A program made the position numbers and the translations under genes. The notes under the pieces were generated by a model that saw only the letters and a program-made list of their open reading frames with translations, searched no databases and was not told where the DNA came from. Source: CAYNLG01 sp964397995 (GTDB lineage: Bacteria; Planctomycetota; Phycisphaerae; FEN-1346). From it: DNA of 26,853 bases. The stretch covers positions 1 to 26,853 of the forward strand of contig CAYNLG010000054.1 of NCBI GenBank assembly GCA_964397995.1, written 5' to 3'. Of this stretch, positions 15,866-23,072 are shown piece after piece. Each line of letters opens with the position of its first letter. Position 1 is the first letter of the stretch.

Positions 15866-17266
15866 CTACGCCGGCCGCCGCACCAGCGGGGCCGTCAGCG
15901 TGAGCGGCATGGCCGCCCCCGGCGACACCGCGAACGCCACGCCTGTCCGCGTGCCCTCGGTCAAGGCGTGCCGCAGCCGGTAGTCCCCGAAGAAGCCGCG
16001 GAACCGGGCGACGCCGTCCGAGTCGGTCGTCAGCGTGTCCCGCGTCAGCCACTCCTCCTTGAAAAGCCGCTTCACGCGATGGAAGACCGGGCGAAGCGCG
16101 TGGCCGCTCTTGAGGTCGTCCAGCCACTGGACGCCGTCCCAGCCCCAGAAGTAGAACGCCTCGACCCCCGGGTGCCCGAACGCCACGGTCAGGTAGTCGG
16201 CCACGTAGTCGGCCTGGACGGCGTCGGCCTCGTCCGCGGGCATGCCGGCCTCGACGAGGTCCCGCGTCCGGGCCCAGAACTCGGTGATGTGGATCGGCAG
16301 GCCGGAAGTCTGCATTTCGTCGTAGACGGCCACCTGCGAGGCGTGGCTCTGCCACCCGCCCGTGTGGGCCTGCATGCCCAGGGCGTCGGGCGGTGTGCCG
16401 CGCTCCCACAGCGTCCGCGCGAGCTCCAGGAACCGCACCCGCTGCGACGCCGCCGTCACGGGCTCGCCGTCCTTCGTCGTGAGATGCGAGTCGCGCTTGT
16501 CCTGCTCCATCCCGTAATCGTTGACCACGTAGCAGGCGTCCGGGTCCTCGTCGCGGGCCCAGCGGAGGACCGGCTCGATGTAGTCGGCGATCTCGGGGAT
16601 GGGGTCGATGTGCGGCCAATGGCGGTGCGGGAGGTTGCGGAACGTGGGTTCCCACATCGCCTCGTTGATCGCGTCCCACTGCGTGACCTTGCCGCGAAAC
16701 CGGGCCACCAGGCTCCGCACGCGGGCCTCGACGAAGACCATCCGCGTCTCGTACGGATACCGCATGACCCAGTCCGGCACGCACTTCTGGATGGACCAGA
16801 ACAGGGGATGGCCCTTGACCACGAGCCCCGCCGCGGCCGCCCAGTCGACGACCTTCGCGAACCCCTCGACTTGCGGCTCGCCCTGGAGGTCCTCGCACTT
16901 GGGGCCGTCGTTGCGGGGCCGCTCGGTCCAGTAGCACTGGGCGTTGGCGGCCTCGAAGACCTCCTCGAACCGGTGCCGCCAGTACCGGGCCTTGTCGCCC
17001 TCCCACTGGCCGAGGCGGTAGAGGGTGTCGAGTTGCCAGCAATTCGAGCCGAACGGGAACGCCTGCCGCGTCTGCACCACCTCGACGGGCGTCTCGGCCA
17101 GGGGCTTGCCCTGGCGGTCGACCAGACGCAGTTCGACGTCGCGCTTGCGGATCTGCTCGATCCGGGCCTTGGCCTCGGCGACGACCGCGTCGTCCTTGCC
17201 GGGCTCATAGGTGCCGCCCGGCCCGTTCATGGCCCGCCATTCCTCGCCCGTGCCCTGAAGCGTCAT
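15866..17266 (-). CDS. GH10 family beta-1,4-xylanase-like glycosidase
   Basis: This 466-residue enzyme should hydrolyse xylan-type beta-1,4 linkages. A short N-terminal beta domain (about 40-75, VELRLVDRQGKPL) typical of planctomycete GH10 proteins precedes the TIM barrel. GH10 markers are KGHPLFW (151-157), WDAINEAM with the acid/base E202, QAH (299-301), and HITEFW with the nucleophile E329. A small C-terminal beta region (about 400-460) closes the protein. No signal peptide is visible from the ATG at 17266 (GAAAGGA upstream), so it may be cytoplasmic or exported by another route. Family membership is clear, substrate is inferred. Confidence 0.9.
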   Translation of the reverse strand: MTLQGTGEEWRAMNGPGGTYEPGKDDAVVAEAKARIEQIRKRDVELRLVDRQGKPLAETPVEVVQTRQAFPFGSNCWQLDTLYRLGQWEGDKARYWRHRFEEVFEAANAQCYWTERPRNDGPKCEDLQGEPQVEGFAKVVDWAAAAGLVVKGHPLFWSIQKCVPDWVMRYPYETRMVFVEARVRSLVARFRGKVTQWDAINEAMWEPTFRNLPHRHWPHIDPIPEIADYIEPVLRWARDEDPDACYVVNDYGMEQDKRDSHLTTKDGEPVTAASQRVRFLELARTLWERGTPPDALGMQAHTGGWQSHASQVAVYDEMQTSGLPIHITEFWARTRDLVEAGMPADEADAVQADYVADYLTVAFGHPGVEAFYFWGWDGVQWLDDLKSGHALRPVFHRVKRLFKEEWLTRDTLTTDSDGVARFRGFFGDYRLRHALTEGTRTGVAFAVSPGAAMPLTLTAPLVRRPA

Positions 17267-17326
17267 GTGCGTCCTTTCCGTGATTTGTGGGACCTGCGGC
17301 CGCGCGGGCGGCGCGCCTCAGCGGCC

Positions 17327-17354
17327 ACCATAGCAGACTCGGGGGCGAGGTCAA
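17327..17354 (-). promoter_or_regulatory. Candidate promoter for the GH10 gene
   Basis: On the complement TTGACC (17349-17354) precedes TATGGT (17327-17332) by 16 bases. The -35 overlaps the stop region of the upstream coiled-coil gene, the same arrangement as the FTR promoter. The start codon is about 60 bases downstream. Confidence 0.48.
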
Positions 17355-17902
17355 TCGGAACCGGGGGCGGCGTCGGCGGCGGCGGTGGCTTGGGGGGCGG
17401 CGCGGGCCGCTACCACGCTGGCAATCTCGGCCTGGACAAAGGCGCGGCGGCGCTCGCAGTTCGCCACCGCGGCCGCCCCGGCGCCCTCGGCCGGGGCTCC
17501 AGGCGGCGCAAGCAATTCTGGTCCGCGCGCGCCGGTGTCGATGACGTTCTCGGCGTGCCGCAGGTCCGCCTCGACCGTTTCCAGGCGGCTGCGCAGGCGG
17601 TGGTCGGCGGCCCGCCACTGTGCCTGAAGCCGCGCGATGCGGTCCCTGTTGGCCCTGAGCAGCCCGTCAAGGGGCCGGGCGTGCTCGCGGAGCGACGTCT
17701 CGCGCAGCCGCGCGTCGGCATAGGCTTCGAAGACGCGGGCGACGGGCACCCACTCGCCGCGATACCGGCACTCGCCGGCCTCCAAGTGGACGGCCTTGTC
17801 CCGCCGGGCCAAGTAGGCGTCCGCGACGTCCGGCGAGGGCAGGGGAACCGGCGCGGTCGGGCCGACCAGGGCGAGCAGCCACACGGCCAGGCCCGCGACC
17901 AT
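17351..17902 (-). CDS. Exported coiled-coil protein of unknown function
   Basis: No family recognised. The 183-residue product has a hydrophobic N-terminus (MVAGLAVWLLALVG) that looks like an uncleaved anchor or signal peptide. A short conserved-looking region follows (HLEAGECRYRGEWVPVARVFEAY), then a long charged helix (about 66-125) likely to form a coiled coil, and an Ala-rich tail. GAGGAGG lies seven bases before the ATG at 17902. It follows the coiled-coil lipoprotein gene by 23 bases. Both have a CRYRGEW- or WDGRF-type short motif and helices, suggesting a shared envelope role, but no function can be assigned. Confidence 0.78.
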   Translation of the reverse strand: MVAGLAVWLLALVGPTAPVPLPSPDVADAYLARRDKAVHLEAGECRYRGEWVPVARVFEAYADARLRETSLREHARPLDGLLRANRDRIARLQAQWRAADHRLRSRLETVEADLRHAENVIDTGARGPELLAPPGAPAEGAGAAAVANCERRRAFVQAEIASVVAARAAPQATAAADAAPGSD

Positions 17903-17925
17903 GGCACGGCCTCCTCACGGGTGCG

Positions 17926-18936
17926 TCAGGGCGACGCGATGGCTTTGGCCTCGTCCAGCAGGGCTTTCAGGCGGTCCATCTCGTCCTGTTGCGGATGCCG
18001 CCAGTCCTCGGGGAACGCGGTGCCGGATCGCTCGGCCGAGGCTTCGAGTTCTTTGCGGACGCGGTCGACCTCCCCTTGGATCCGCTCGTAGTGGGCCTGC
18101 AGGTCCTCGATCCGGCGGAACCGCCCGTCCCACTCGACGATACCAAGCCTCCAGCAGGCGGCGCGCGGCACGGATCGGAAGGCCTTGGCCATCTCCTGTT
18201 CGCGGACAATCAGGGCCTGGGCACGCCGGGCGAGCGACTCCTTCTCCTCGATGGCCGCCCGCTGTTTCTCGATGTGGGGCGCCTTCAGGACGTCGAAGTC
18301 CTTCTCGATGGCGTCGATCTGCTCCTGGCGGGCGGCGATCTCCTGCTCGCACTTGGCCATCTCCTGCTCGGCCTCGCGTTTGCCGGACTCGTACTTCTCC
18401 TTGTCCTGCTCGTACTGTTTCTTGCGCTTCTCGTTCTCCTTCTCGACCCGCTCGGCCTGGTCCTCCCAGCGGTCGAGGGCCTCCTCGTAGTCATCGCGGT
18501 CGTAGAAGGCGCTGCGGCCCGGTTTGGGCGGTATCTTGAGGAGGCCGGGCTTGGTGGGCGGCCTCAGGCGGCGGAGCGCCGAGGCGGCCGCACGCATCTT
18601 GTTCCGCGCCAGGACCAGTTCCTTCTCGATGGGGGCCTGTTTCTGGCTCTGCTGGTTCTGGACCGTCTGGAGGTCGGCGGCGACGGCGAGGACCTTGTCC
18701 TGGGCCTGTTTGCCTTGGGCGACGAGGGCCTCCATCTGGGCCCGGTTCTCGACGTAGAGCTCGTGGAGGGCCTTCAGGGACATCTCGCGGCCCTCGTAGG
18801 TGACGGTCGGTCCGCCGCCTGTGCCGGACGCGGGGGCGCCGGGGGCGGGTTCGGCAGCATCCTGGCCGCAAGCCAGGAGCGGGGCCGCCAGCACCAGGCC
18901 GGCGGCCAGGATTTGCGTGCGTGTCGTGTTGAGCAT
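17926..18936 (-). CDS. Coiled-coil lipoprotein of unknown function
   Basis: This 336-residue product begins with a lipoprotein signal peptide whose lipobox L20-L21-A22-C23 predicts lipidation at C23. A Gly/Pro/Ala-rich linker is followed by TYEGREMSLKALHELY and then almost continuous charged helix (about 55-330), with dense Glu/Lys/Gln heptad-like segments around 165-260. This indicates an extended coiled coil in the periplasm or on the outer membrane. GGAG lies upstream of the ATG at 18936. It starts a two-gene unit with the exported coiled-coil gene at 17351-17902. No enzyme motif was seen. Confidence 0.82.
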   Translation of the reverse strand: MLNTTRTQILAAGLVLAAPLLACGQDAAEPAPGAPASGTGGGPTVTYEGREMSLKALHELYVENRAQMEALVAQGKQAQDKVLAVAADLQTVQNQQSQKQAPIEKELVLARNKMRAAASALRRLRPPTKPGLLKIPPKPGRSAFYDRDDYEEALDRWEDQAERVEKENEKRKKQYEQDKEKYESGKREAEQEMAKCEQEIAARQEQIDAIEKDFDVLKAPHIEKQRAAIEEKESLARRAQALIVREQEMAKAFRSVPRAACWRLGIVEWDGRFRRIEDLQAHYERIQGEVDRVRKELEASAERSGTAFPEDWRHPQQDEMDRLKALLDEAKAIASP

Positions 18937-18969
18937 GGCTACTCCGGGGGTTAGCGCGTCGTCCCTTGG

Positions 18970-18998
18970 TCTATACGGTTGCCGGCGGCGTCAAACAA
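18970..18998 (-). promoter_or_regulatory. Candidate promoter for the lipoprotein gene
   Basis: On the complement TTGTTT (18993-18998) is followed after 17 bases by TATAGA (18970-18975), about 33 bases before the start codon. The -35 match is weak. An alternative TTGACG lies only 13 bases from the -10. Confidence 0.4.
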
Positions 18999-19108
18999 GC
19001 CATTCCTATCCCGACCGGCGGGGCCGGCCGCCGCGGCCCGACCGCCCTCTTGAACACGCGGCCGGGGCGTCGGGACCGGCGCCTTTGGCGTCCGGTGCGG
19101 TGCGAATC

Positions 19109-19138
19109 TTGCCCCCGGCGGCCCCCGTCGGGTATACT
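19109..19138 (+). promoter_or_regulatory. Candidate promoter for tRNA-Val
   Basis: TTGCCC (19109-19114) is followed after 18 bases by TATACT (19133-19138), about 16 bases before the tRNA 5' end. The N-ATPase promoter uses the same TTGCCC hexamer. Confidence 0.58.
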
Positions 19139-19154
19139 GCCCCGCCGCACGCGT

Positions 19155-19231
19155 GGGCGCTTAGCTCAGTTGGCTAGAGCGTGTCCCTTACAAGGACGAG
19201 GTCAGAGGTTCGAGTCCTCTAGCGCCCACCA
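19155..19231 (+). tRNA. tRNA-Val (anticodon TAC)
   Basis: A full cloverleaf of 77 bases folds by eye. The acceptor stem is GGGCGCT/AGCGCCC, the D stem GCTC/GAGC, and the anticodon stem TGTCC/GGACG with loop CTTACAA gives anticodon TAC at positions 34-36. The T stem AGAGG/CCTCT closes loop TTCGAGT. The discriminator A and a genome-encoded CCA complete the 3' end. It reads GTA, and other GTN codons by wobble. It lies 133 bases upstream of atpD on the same strand. Confidence 0.97.
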
Positions 19232-19306
19232 GCGTCCGGTGACGCGCGGGCGAGCGTTGCCACCGGCTCGCGCCGGCGTCCCCCACCCCTGCTGTTCCCA
19301 AGACGG

Positions 19307-19335
19307 TTGCCCTCGCGCCGCCGGTCTGGTTTAAT
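19307..19335 (+). promoter_or_regulatory. Candidate promoter of the N-ATPase operon
   Basis: TTGCCC (19307-19312), a 17-base spacer, then TTTAAT (19330-19335). Transcription would start near 19342, giving a leader of only about 23 bases that holds the GGAGAGAGGA ribosome site. Read-through from the tRNA promoter is also possible. Confidence 0.58.
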
Positions 19336-19364
19336 GGACCTCGCCCCGGAGAGAGGACCGCCGC

Positions 19365-20879
19365 GTGACCGCCACCCCCGATACCCAAGCCGCCCGGCGT
19401 ACCGGGACCGTGGTCTCAGTCCGCGGGAGCGTCATCGACGCGGCCTTCGAGCCGCCCGTGCCGGCGGTCTACAGTGAACTCCGTACGGGCCCGGAGGGGG
19501 CCATCCGCATGGAGGTCCTTGCCCACCTCGACGACCGGACCGTCCGGGCCATCGCGCTGACGCCCACCCAGGGCATCGCGCGAGGGGACGCGATTGAGGA
19601 CCAGGGCGGGCCGATCGCGGTCCCCGTCGGCAAGGACGTTCTGGGCCGCATGTTCAACGTTTTCGGCGAGACGGTGGACGGGGGCGACGCCGTGGACACG
19701 GGCGAGACCCGGCCGATCCACCAGTCCCCCGTACCGCTTGCCCGCCGCGTTGCCGGCCGCAAGGTCTTCGCCACGGGCATCAAGGCCATCGACGTGCTCG
19801 CTCCGCTGGAGCAGGGCGGCAAGGCCGGGCTTTTCGGGGGCGCCGGGGTCGGCAAGACCGTGCTCATCATGGAAATGATCCACAACATGGTGGGCGAGTA
19901 TGAAGGCGTCAGCCTGTTCTGTGGTATCGGCGAGCGCAGCCGCGAGGCCGAGGAACTCTACCGCGAGATCAAGGAGGCCGATGTCCTCGACTCGACGGTC
20001 ATGGTCTTCGGCCAGATGAACGAGCAGCCCGGCGCCCGGTTCCGTGTCGGTCATACGGCCCTGACGATGGCCGAATGGTTCCGCGACGACGCCCGTCAGG
20101 ACGTCCTGATGCTCATGGACAACATCTTCCGGTTCGTCCAGTCGGGCTCGGAGGTCTCGGGCCTGATGGGCCAACTCCCCAGCCGCATGGGCTATCAGCC
20201 GACGCTCGGGTCCGAACTTGCCGCCCTCGAAGAGCGGATCTCCAGCACCCTGTCGGGGTCGATCACGAGCATCCAGGCGGTCTACGTGCCGGCCGATGAC
20301 TTCACCGACCCGGCGGTGGTCCACACCTTCGGCCACCTCTCGGCCTCGGTGGTCCTGTCGCGCGACCGGGCCAGCCAGGGTCTGTACCCGGCGATCGACC
20401 CGCTCCGCTCGGAGTCGAAGATGCTGACGCCGGTCATCGTCGGCGAGCGGCACTACCGCGTGGCCCGGGCCGTGCGGCGAACGCTCCAGGAGTACGAGGA
20501 CCTGAAGGACATCATCGCGATGCTCGGCCTGGAGGAACTCTCGCAGGACGACCAGCGGACCGTTTACCGGGCCCGGCGGCTGGAACGGTTCCTGACCCAG
20601 CCTTTCACGGTGACCGAGTCGTTCACGGGCCACGAGGGCAAGGTGGTCCGCCTGGAGGACGCGCTGGCGGGATGCGAGCGGATCCTCTCGGACGAGCTCT
20701 CGGACCTGCCGGAGCGGGCGTTCTACATGATCGGCGGCATCGACGAGGCCACGGCCAAGGCCGGCCGCGAGACCAAGTCCGACAAGGACGCCGAGCCGTC
20801 CGAGAAGGCCGAGGAGGGCAGTGAGGCGGACGAAACCGGCGAACCCGAGGCCAAGGACGGCAAGGAGGCCTCCGCGTGA
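19365..20879 (+). CDS. atpD: N-ATPase F1 subunit beta
   Basis: Catalytic subunit of the rotary ATPase. The 504-residue protein has the beta-type P-loop GGAGVGKT (158-165), the catalytic GERSREAEELYRE segment (E190, R191), Walker B DVLMLMDNIFRF, and an LEELSQDD version of the DELSEED loop. The GTG at 19365 is preceded by GGAGAGAGGA. A Lys/Glu/Asp-rich tail of about 35 residues after roughly residue 470 is absent from ordinary beta subunits. Being first, ahead of atpC and with atpA late in the operon, is the hallmark N-ATPase order. The next gene overlaps by four bases (GTGA). Confidence 0.97.
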   Translation: MTATPDTQAARRTGTVVSVRGSVIDAAFEPPVPAVYSELRTGPEGAIRMEVLAHLDDRTVRAIALTPTQGIARGDAIEDQGGPIAVPVGKDVLGRMFNVFGETVDGGDAVDTGETRPIHQSPVPLARRVAGRKVFATGIKAIDVLAPLEQGGKAGLFGGAGVGKTVLIMEMIHNMVGEYEGVSLFCGIGERSREAEELYREIKEADVLDSTVMVFGQMNEQPGARFRVGHTALTMAEWFRDDARQDVLMLMDNIFRFVQSGSEVSGLMGQLPSRMGYQPTLGSELAALEERISSTLSGSITSIQAVYVPADDFTDPAVVHTFGHLSASVVLSRDRASQGLYPAIDPLRSESKMLTPVIVGERHYRVARAVRRTLQEYEDLKDIIAMLGLEELSQDDQRTVYRARRLERFLTQPFTVTESFTGHEGKVVRLEDALAGCERILSDELSDLPERAFYMIGGIDEATAKAGRETKSDKDAEPSEKAEEGSEADETGEPEAKDGKEASA

Positions 20880-21271
20880 AGCTCCGTGTCCTGATTCCGA
20901 GCGGCGTCCTCCTGGCGGCCGACGTCACCCGCGTCAGCGTCGAGGCGGATGACGGAGCCATGACGCTCCTGCCGCGCCATCAGGACTTCACGACCGTCCT
21001 TGTGCCGGGGCTGCTGGGCTACGTCGCGCCGGGCGGAGATGAGCGGTTCCTGGCCGTCGGAGACGGCGTGCTCGTGAAGCGCGGCGACGAGGTGTTTGTG
21101 TCGGTCCGCCAGGGGGTCCGCGGCGAGGAGCTGGGATCGCTGCGCGAGGCCGTGGCGGAGGAGTTCACGAAGCGCAGCGAGCGTGAGGAGACCGCGCGCC
21201 GCGCCCTGCGGAAGATCGAGGCCACGTTCCTGGACCGGTTCATCGAGCTCGAGCATGGCCAGCAACCTTGA
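20876..21271 (+). CDS. atpC: N-ATPase F1 subunit epsilon
   Basis: Central-stalk subunit that links gamma to the rotor ring and can regulate ATP hydrolysis. The 131-residue protein has the N-terminal beta sandwich (MKLRVLIPSGVLLAADV, then TLLPRHQDFTTVLVPGLL) and a C-terminal helical part (about 85-125). The GTG start overlaps the atpD stop as GTGA, implying translational coupling. Length is typical. Confidence 0.93.
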   Translation: MKLRVLIPSGVLLAADVTRVSVEADDGAMTLLPRHQDFTTVLVPGLLGYVAPGGDERFLAVGDGVLVKRGDEVFVSVRQGVRGEELGSLREAVAEEFTKRSEREETARRALRKIEATFLDRFIELEHGQQP

Positions 21272-21569
21272 CGAGGAGCGGGAGCGGGAGGCGACGTCGC
21301 TTCTCGGCCGCGTGGCCCGCAAGGAGGCCCGGAAGATCAAAGGCCGCCGGGAGCGCGAGCGCGGGCCCCTCTTTTACGCGGGGATGTTCGGCCTCGTCGG
21401 CTGGGCCGTGGCGCTGCCGACGGTGCTCGGCCTCTGGCTGGGCACGTGGGCCGACGCGACGTGGCCGGGGCAGCCGTCGTGGACGCTGGTGGGCATCGTC
21501 CTCGGCGTGGCCGCCGGCTGCCTGAACGCTTGGTACTGGGTCCGCCGCGAGAGCGGACGCGAGGACTGA
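21255..21569 (+). CDS. atpQ: N-ATPase accessory membrane subunit AtpQ (AtpI-like)
   Basis: A 104-residue membrane protein of the AtpI-like group found only in N-ATPase operons at this position. The basic, charged N-terminus (about 1-37) is followed by two membrane helices (about 40-64 and 76-97) with the family's glycine pattern and WLGTWAD at the first helix end. AtpI-like proteins assist assembly of the c ring. The ATG at 21255 overlaps the atpC stop by 17 bases, and the frame open upstream is overlap only. Assignment combines fold pattern with operon position. Confidence 0.88.
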   Translation: MASNLDEEREREATSLLGRVARKEARKIKGRRERERGPLFYAGMFGLVGWAVALPTVLGLWLGTWADATWPGQPSWTLVGIVLGVAAGCLNAWYWVRRESGRED

Positions 21570-21582
21570 CGAGGGGACGCCC

Positions 21583-21975
21583 GTGCCGATCGCTTTCCAG
21601 TGGGAATCGCCGTGGCAGTTGGCCCTGGCGGCCATTGCGGGGGCGGCCGTGGGCCTGTTCTACTTCGGCGGGCTCTACTGGACGGTGCGGCGGCTGGCGG
21701 CGTCGCGGCGGCCGATGCTGCTGGCGTGGGGGAGCTTCGCCGCCCGCACGGCTGTGGCCGTCGCGATCATCTTCCTTGTCGGCCGCGACAGCGTTCAACG
21801 CCTTGTGGCGTGCCTCGTGGCGATGGTGGTGACGCGGATGGTGCTGGTGCGGCTCTGGGGCCACGAACGGCCGCCCGCGCCCGAGCCGAGCGACCGCGGG
21901 CGCCGCCCGGACGCCCCCGCGGGTACCGACACCGACCCGGGCAACGCCAAGCCCGCTGAGGCCGCCGATGGATAA
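21583..21975 (+). CDS. atpR: N-ATPase accessory membrane subunit AtpR
   Basis: A 130-residue protein with three predicted membrane helices (about 10-36, 45-67, 71-92). The segment YFGGLYWTVRRL, then PMLLAWGSFAARTAV with a membrane-embedded arginine, matches the AtpR family, which is specific to N-ATPases. Its role is not settled; c-ring assembly or contact with the ion site has been proposed. The GTG start at 21583 is 13 bases after atpQ. A hydrophilic Pro/Asp-rich tail of about 38 residues follows the last helix. It overlaps atpB by eight bases. Confidence 0.88.
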   Translation: MPIAFQWESPWQLALAAIAGAAVGLFYFGGLYWTVRRLAASRRPMLLAWGSFAARTAVAVAIIFLVGRDSVQRLVACLVAMVVTRMVLVRLWGHERPPAPEPSDRGRRPDAPAGTDTDPGNAKPAEAADG

Positions 21976-22789
21976 CCCCGACCTCGACATCCTGTGGCAG
22001 TGGGGCAATACGCCCGTGCTGCTCAACATGACGGTCGTGTACACCTGGATCGCCATGGCCCTGCTGATCGGCGTCTCCTGGGTCGTCTCACGCCGCCTCT
22101 CGACCGGCCGCGAGGTCAGTCGCCTCCAGCTCCTGCTGGAGATGGTCGTGACGTACATGCGGCAGGAGATCCGACAGATCAGCCGCCGCAACCCCGACCC
22201 GTTCCTGCCCTTTGTGGGGACGCTGTTCCTGCTGATCGCGGTCTGCAGCCTCCTGGAGGTCGTGCCGGGGTACCAGTCGCCGATGAGCTCGTGGGTGACG
22301 CCGGCGGCGCTGGCCCTGTGCGTGCTGGTGGCGGTGCCGCTGTTCGGCATCGCCCACGACGGGGTGCTGGCGTACCTGAAGAAGTACATTCAGCCGTCGC
22401 CGGTAATGCTCCCGTTCAACCTGATCGGCGAGGCCTCGCGGACGCTGGCCCTGGCGGTTCGTCTGTACGGTAACGTCCTGGCCGGATCCCTGGTCGTGGG
22501 CATGCTGATCGTGGTGGTGCCGGTGCTGCTGCCCACGGTGATGCGGATGCTGGGCCTGCTGCTCGGGATGATCCAGTCCTACATCTTCGCGGTGTTGGCG
22601 ATGGTGTACATCTCGTCGGGCCTGTCGGCCCGCGAGTCGCAGCAGCGGCGCGCCGAGGCTAAGGGCCGGCCCGAGCCGGACGCCGACGCGCCCGAGGCGG
22701 CGCCCGATTCTGAGAGCGATGAACCGTCCGGGGCCCCGCCTGAGGCCGAGGCCCCGGCGCAAGAGAAAGGAACCTCCCATGTCGGATGA
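21968..22789 (+). CDS. atpB: N-ATPase Fo subunit a
   Basis: Stator channel subunit for ion translocation. The 273-residue protein has five to six membrane helices. The essential arginine is R165 in LALAVRLYGNVLAG, and Q203 in MIQSYIFAVLAMVYI corresponds to the conserved last-helix glutamine. The ATG at 21968 lies inside the atpR stop region (ATGGATAA). The final 49 residues (from about 225) are Pro/Glu/Asp-rich and would project into the cytoplasm, an extension not normal for subunit a. It overlaps atpE by 11 bases. Confidence 0.95.
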   Translation: MDNPDLDILWQWGNTPVLLNMTVVYTWIAMALLIGVSWVVSRRLSTGREVSRLQLLLEMVVTYMRQEIRQISRRNPDPFLPFVGTLFLLIAVCSLLEVVPGYQSPMSSWVTPAALALCVLVAVPLFGIAHDGVLAYLKKYIQPSPVMLPFNLIGEASRTLALAVRLYGNVLAGSLVVGMLIVVVPVLLPTVMRMLGLLLGMIQSYIFAVLAMVYISSGLSARESQQRRAEAKGRPEPDADAPEAAPDSESDEPSGAPPEAEAPAQEKGTSHVG

Positions 22790-23069
22790 AGCCCTGGTGG
22801 GCATGGTCTCGATCATTGTGGGCGGCCTGACGATCGCCATCGGCTCGATCGGCCCGGCCCTGGGCGAGGCGCGCGGCCTGGCGGAGGCGCTGGCGGCCAT
22901 TGCGCGGCAGCCCGACGAGGCCGGCACCATCACGCGGACCCTGTTCGTGGGCATGGCGATGGTCGAATCGACCGCGATCTACTGCTTCGTGGTCTCGATC
23001 ATCCTGATCTTCGCGAACCCGTTCTGGAACCACGTGACCGCCGCCGCCGCGGCCGCTGCGGGGGAGTAA
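22779..23069 (+). CDS. atpE: N-ATPase Fo subunit c with two membrane carboxylates
   Basis: Rotor-ring subunit of 96 residues with two helices joined by the ARQPD loop (42-46). In helix 2 the ion site is E63-S64-T65 with Y68, resembling Na+-type c subunits. In helix 1 the position that is glutamine in Ilyobacter-type Na+ rings is E30 (GPALGEAR). The paired glutamates are a known N-ATPase trait. The ATG at 22779 is set by AGAAAGG eight bases upstream; the open frame before it belongs to the atpB overlap. An Ala-rich C-terminal end follows helix 2. Confidence 0.96.
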   Translation: MSDEALVGMVSIIVGGLTIAIGSIGPALGEARGLAEALAAIARQPDEAGTITRTLFVGMAMVESTAIYCFVVSIILIFANPFWNHVTAAAAAAAGE

Positions 23070-23072
23070 GCC

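Noticed and set aside
22779..23069. Straight assignment as a Na+-pumping ring from the EST...Y motif
   Set aside because: The helix-1 glutamine needed in classic Na+ rings is a glutamate (E30), so the motif alone does not establish Na+ coupling.
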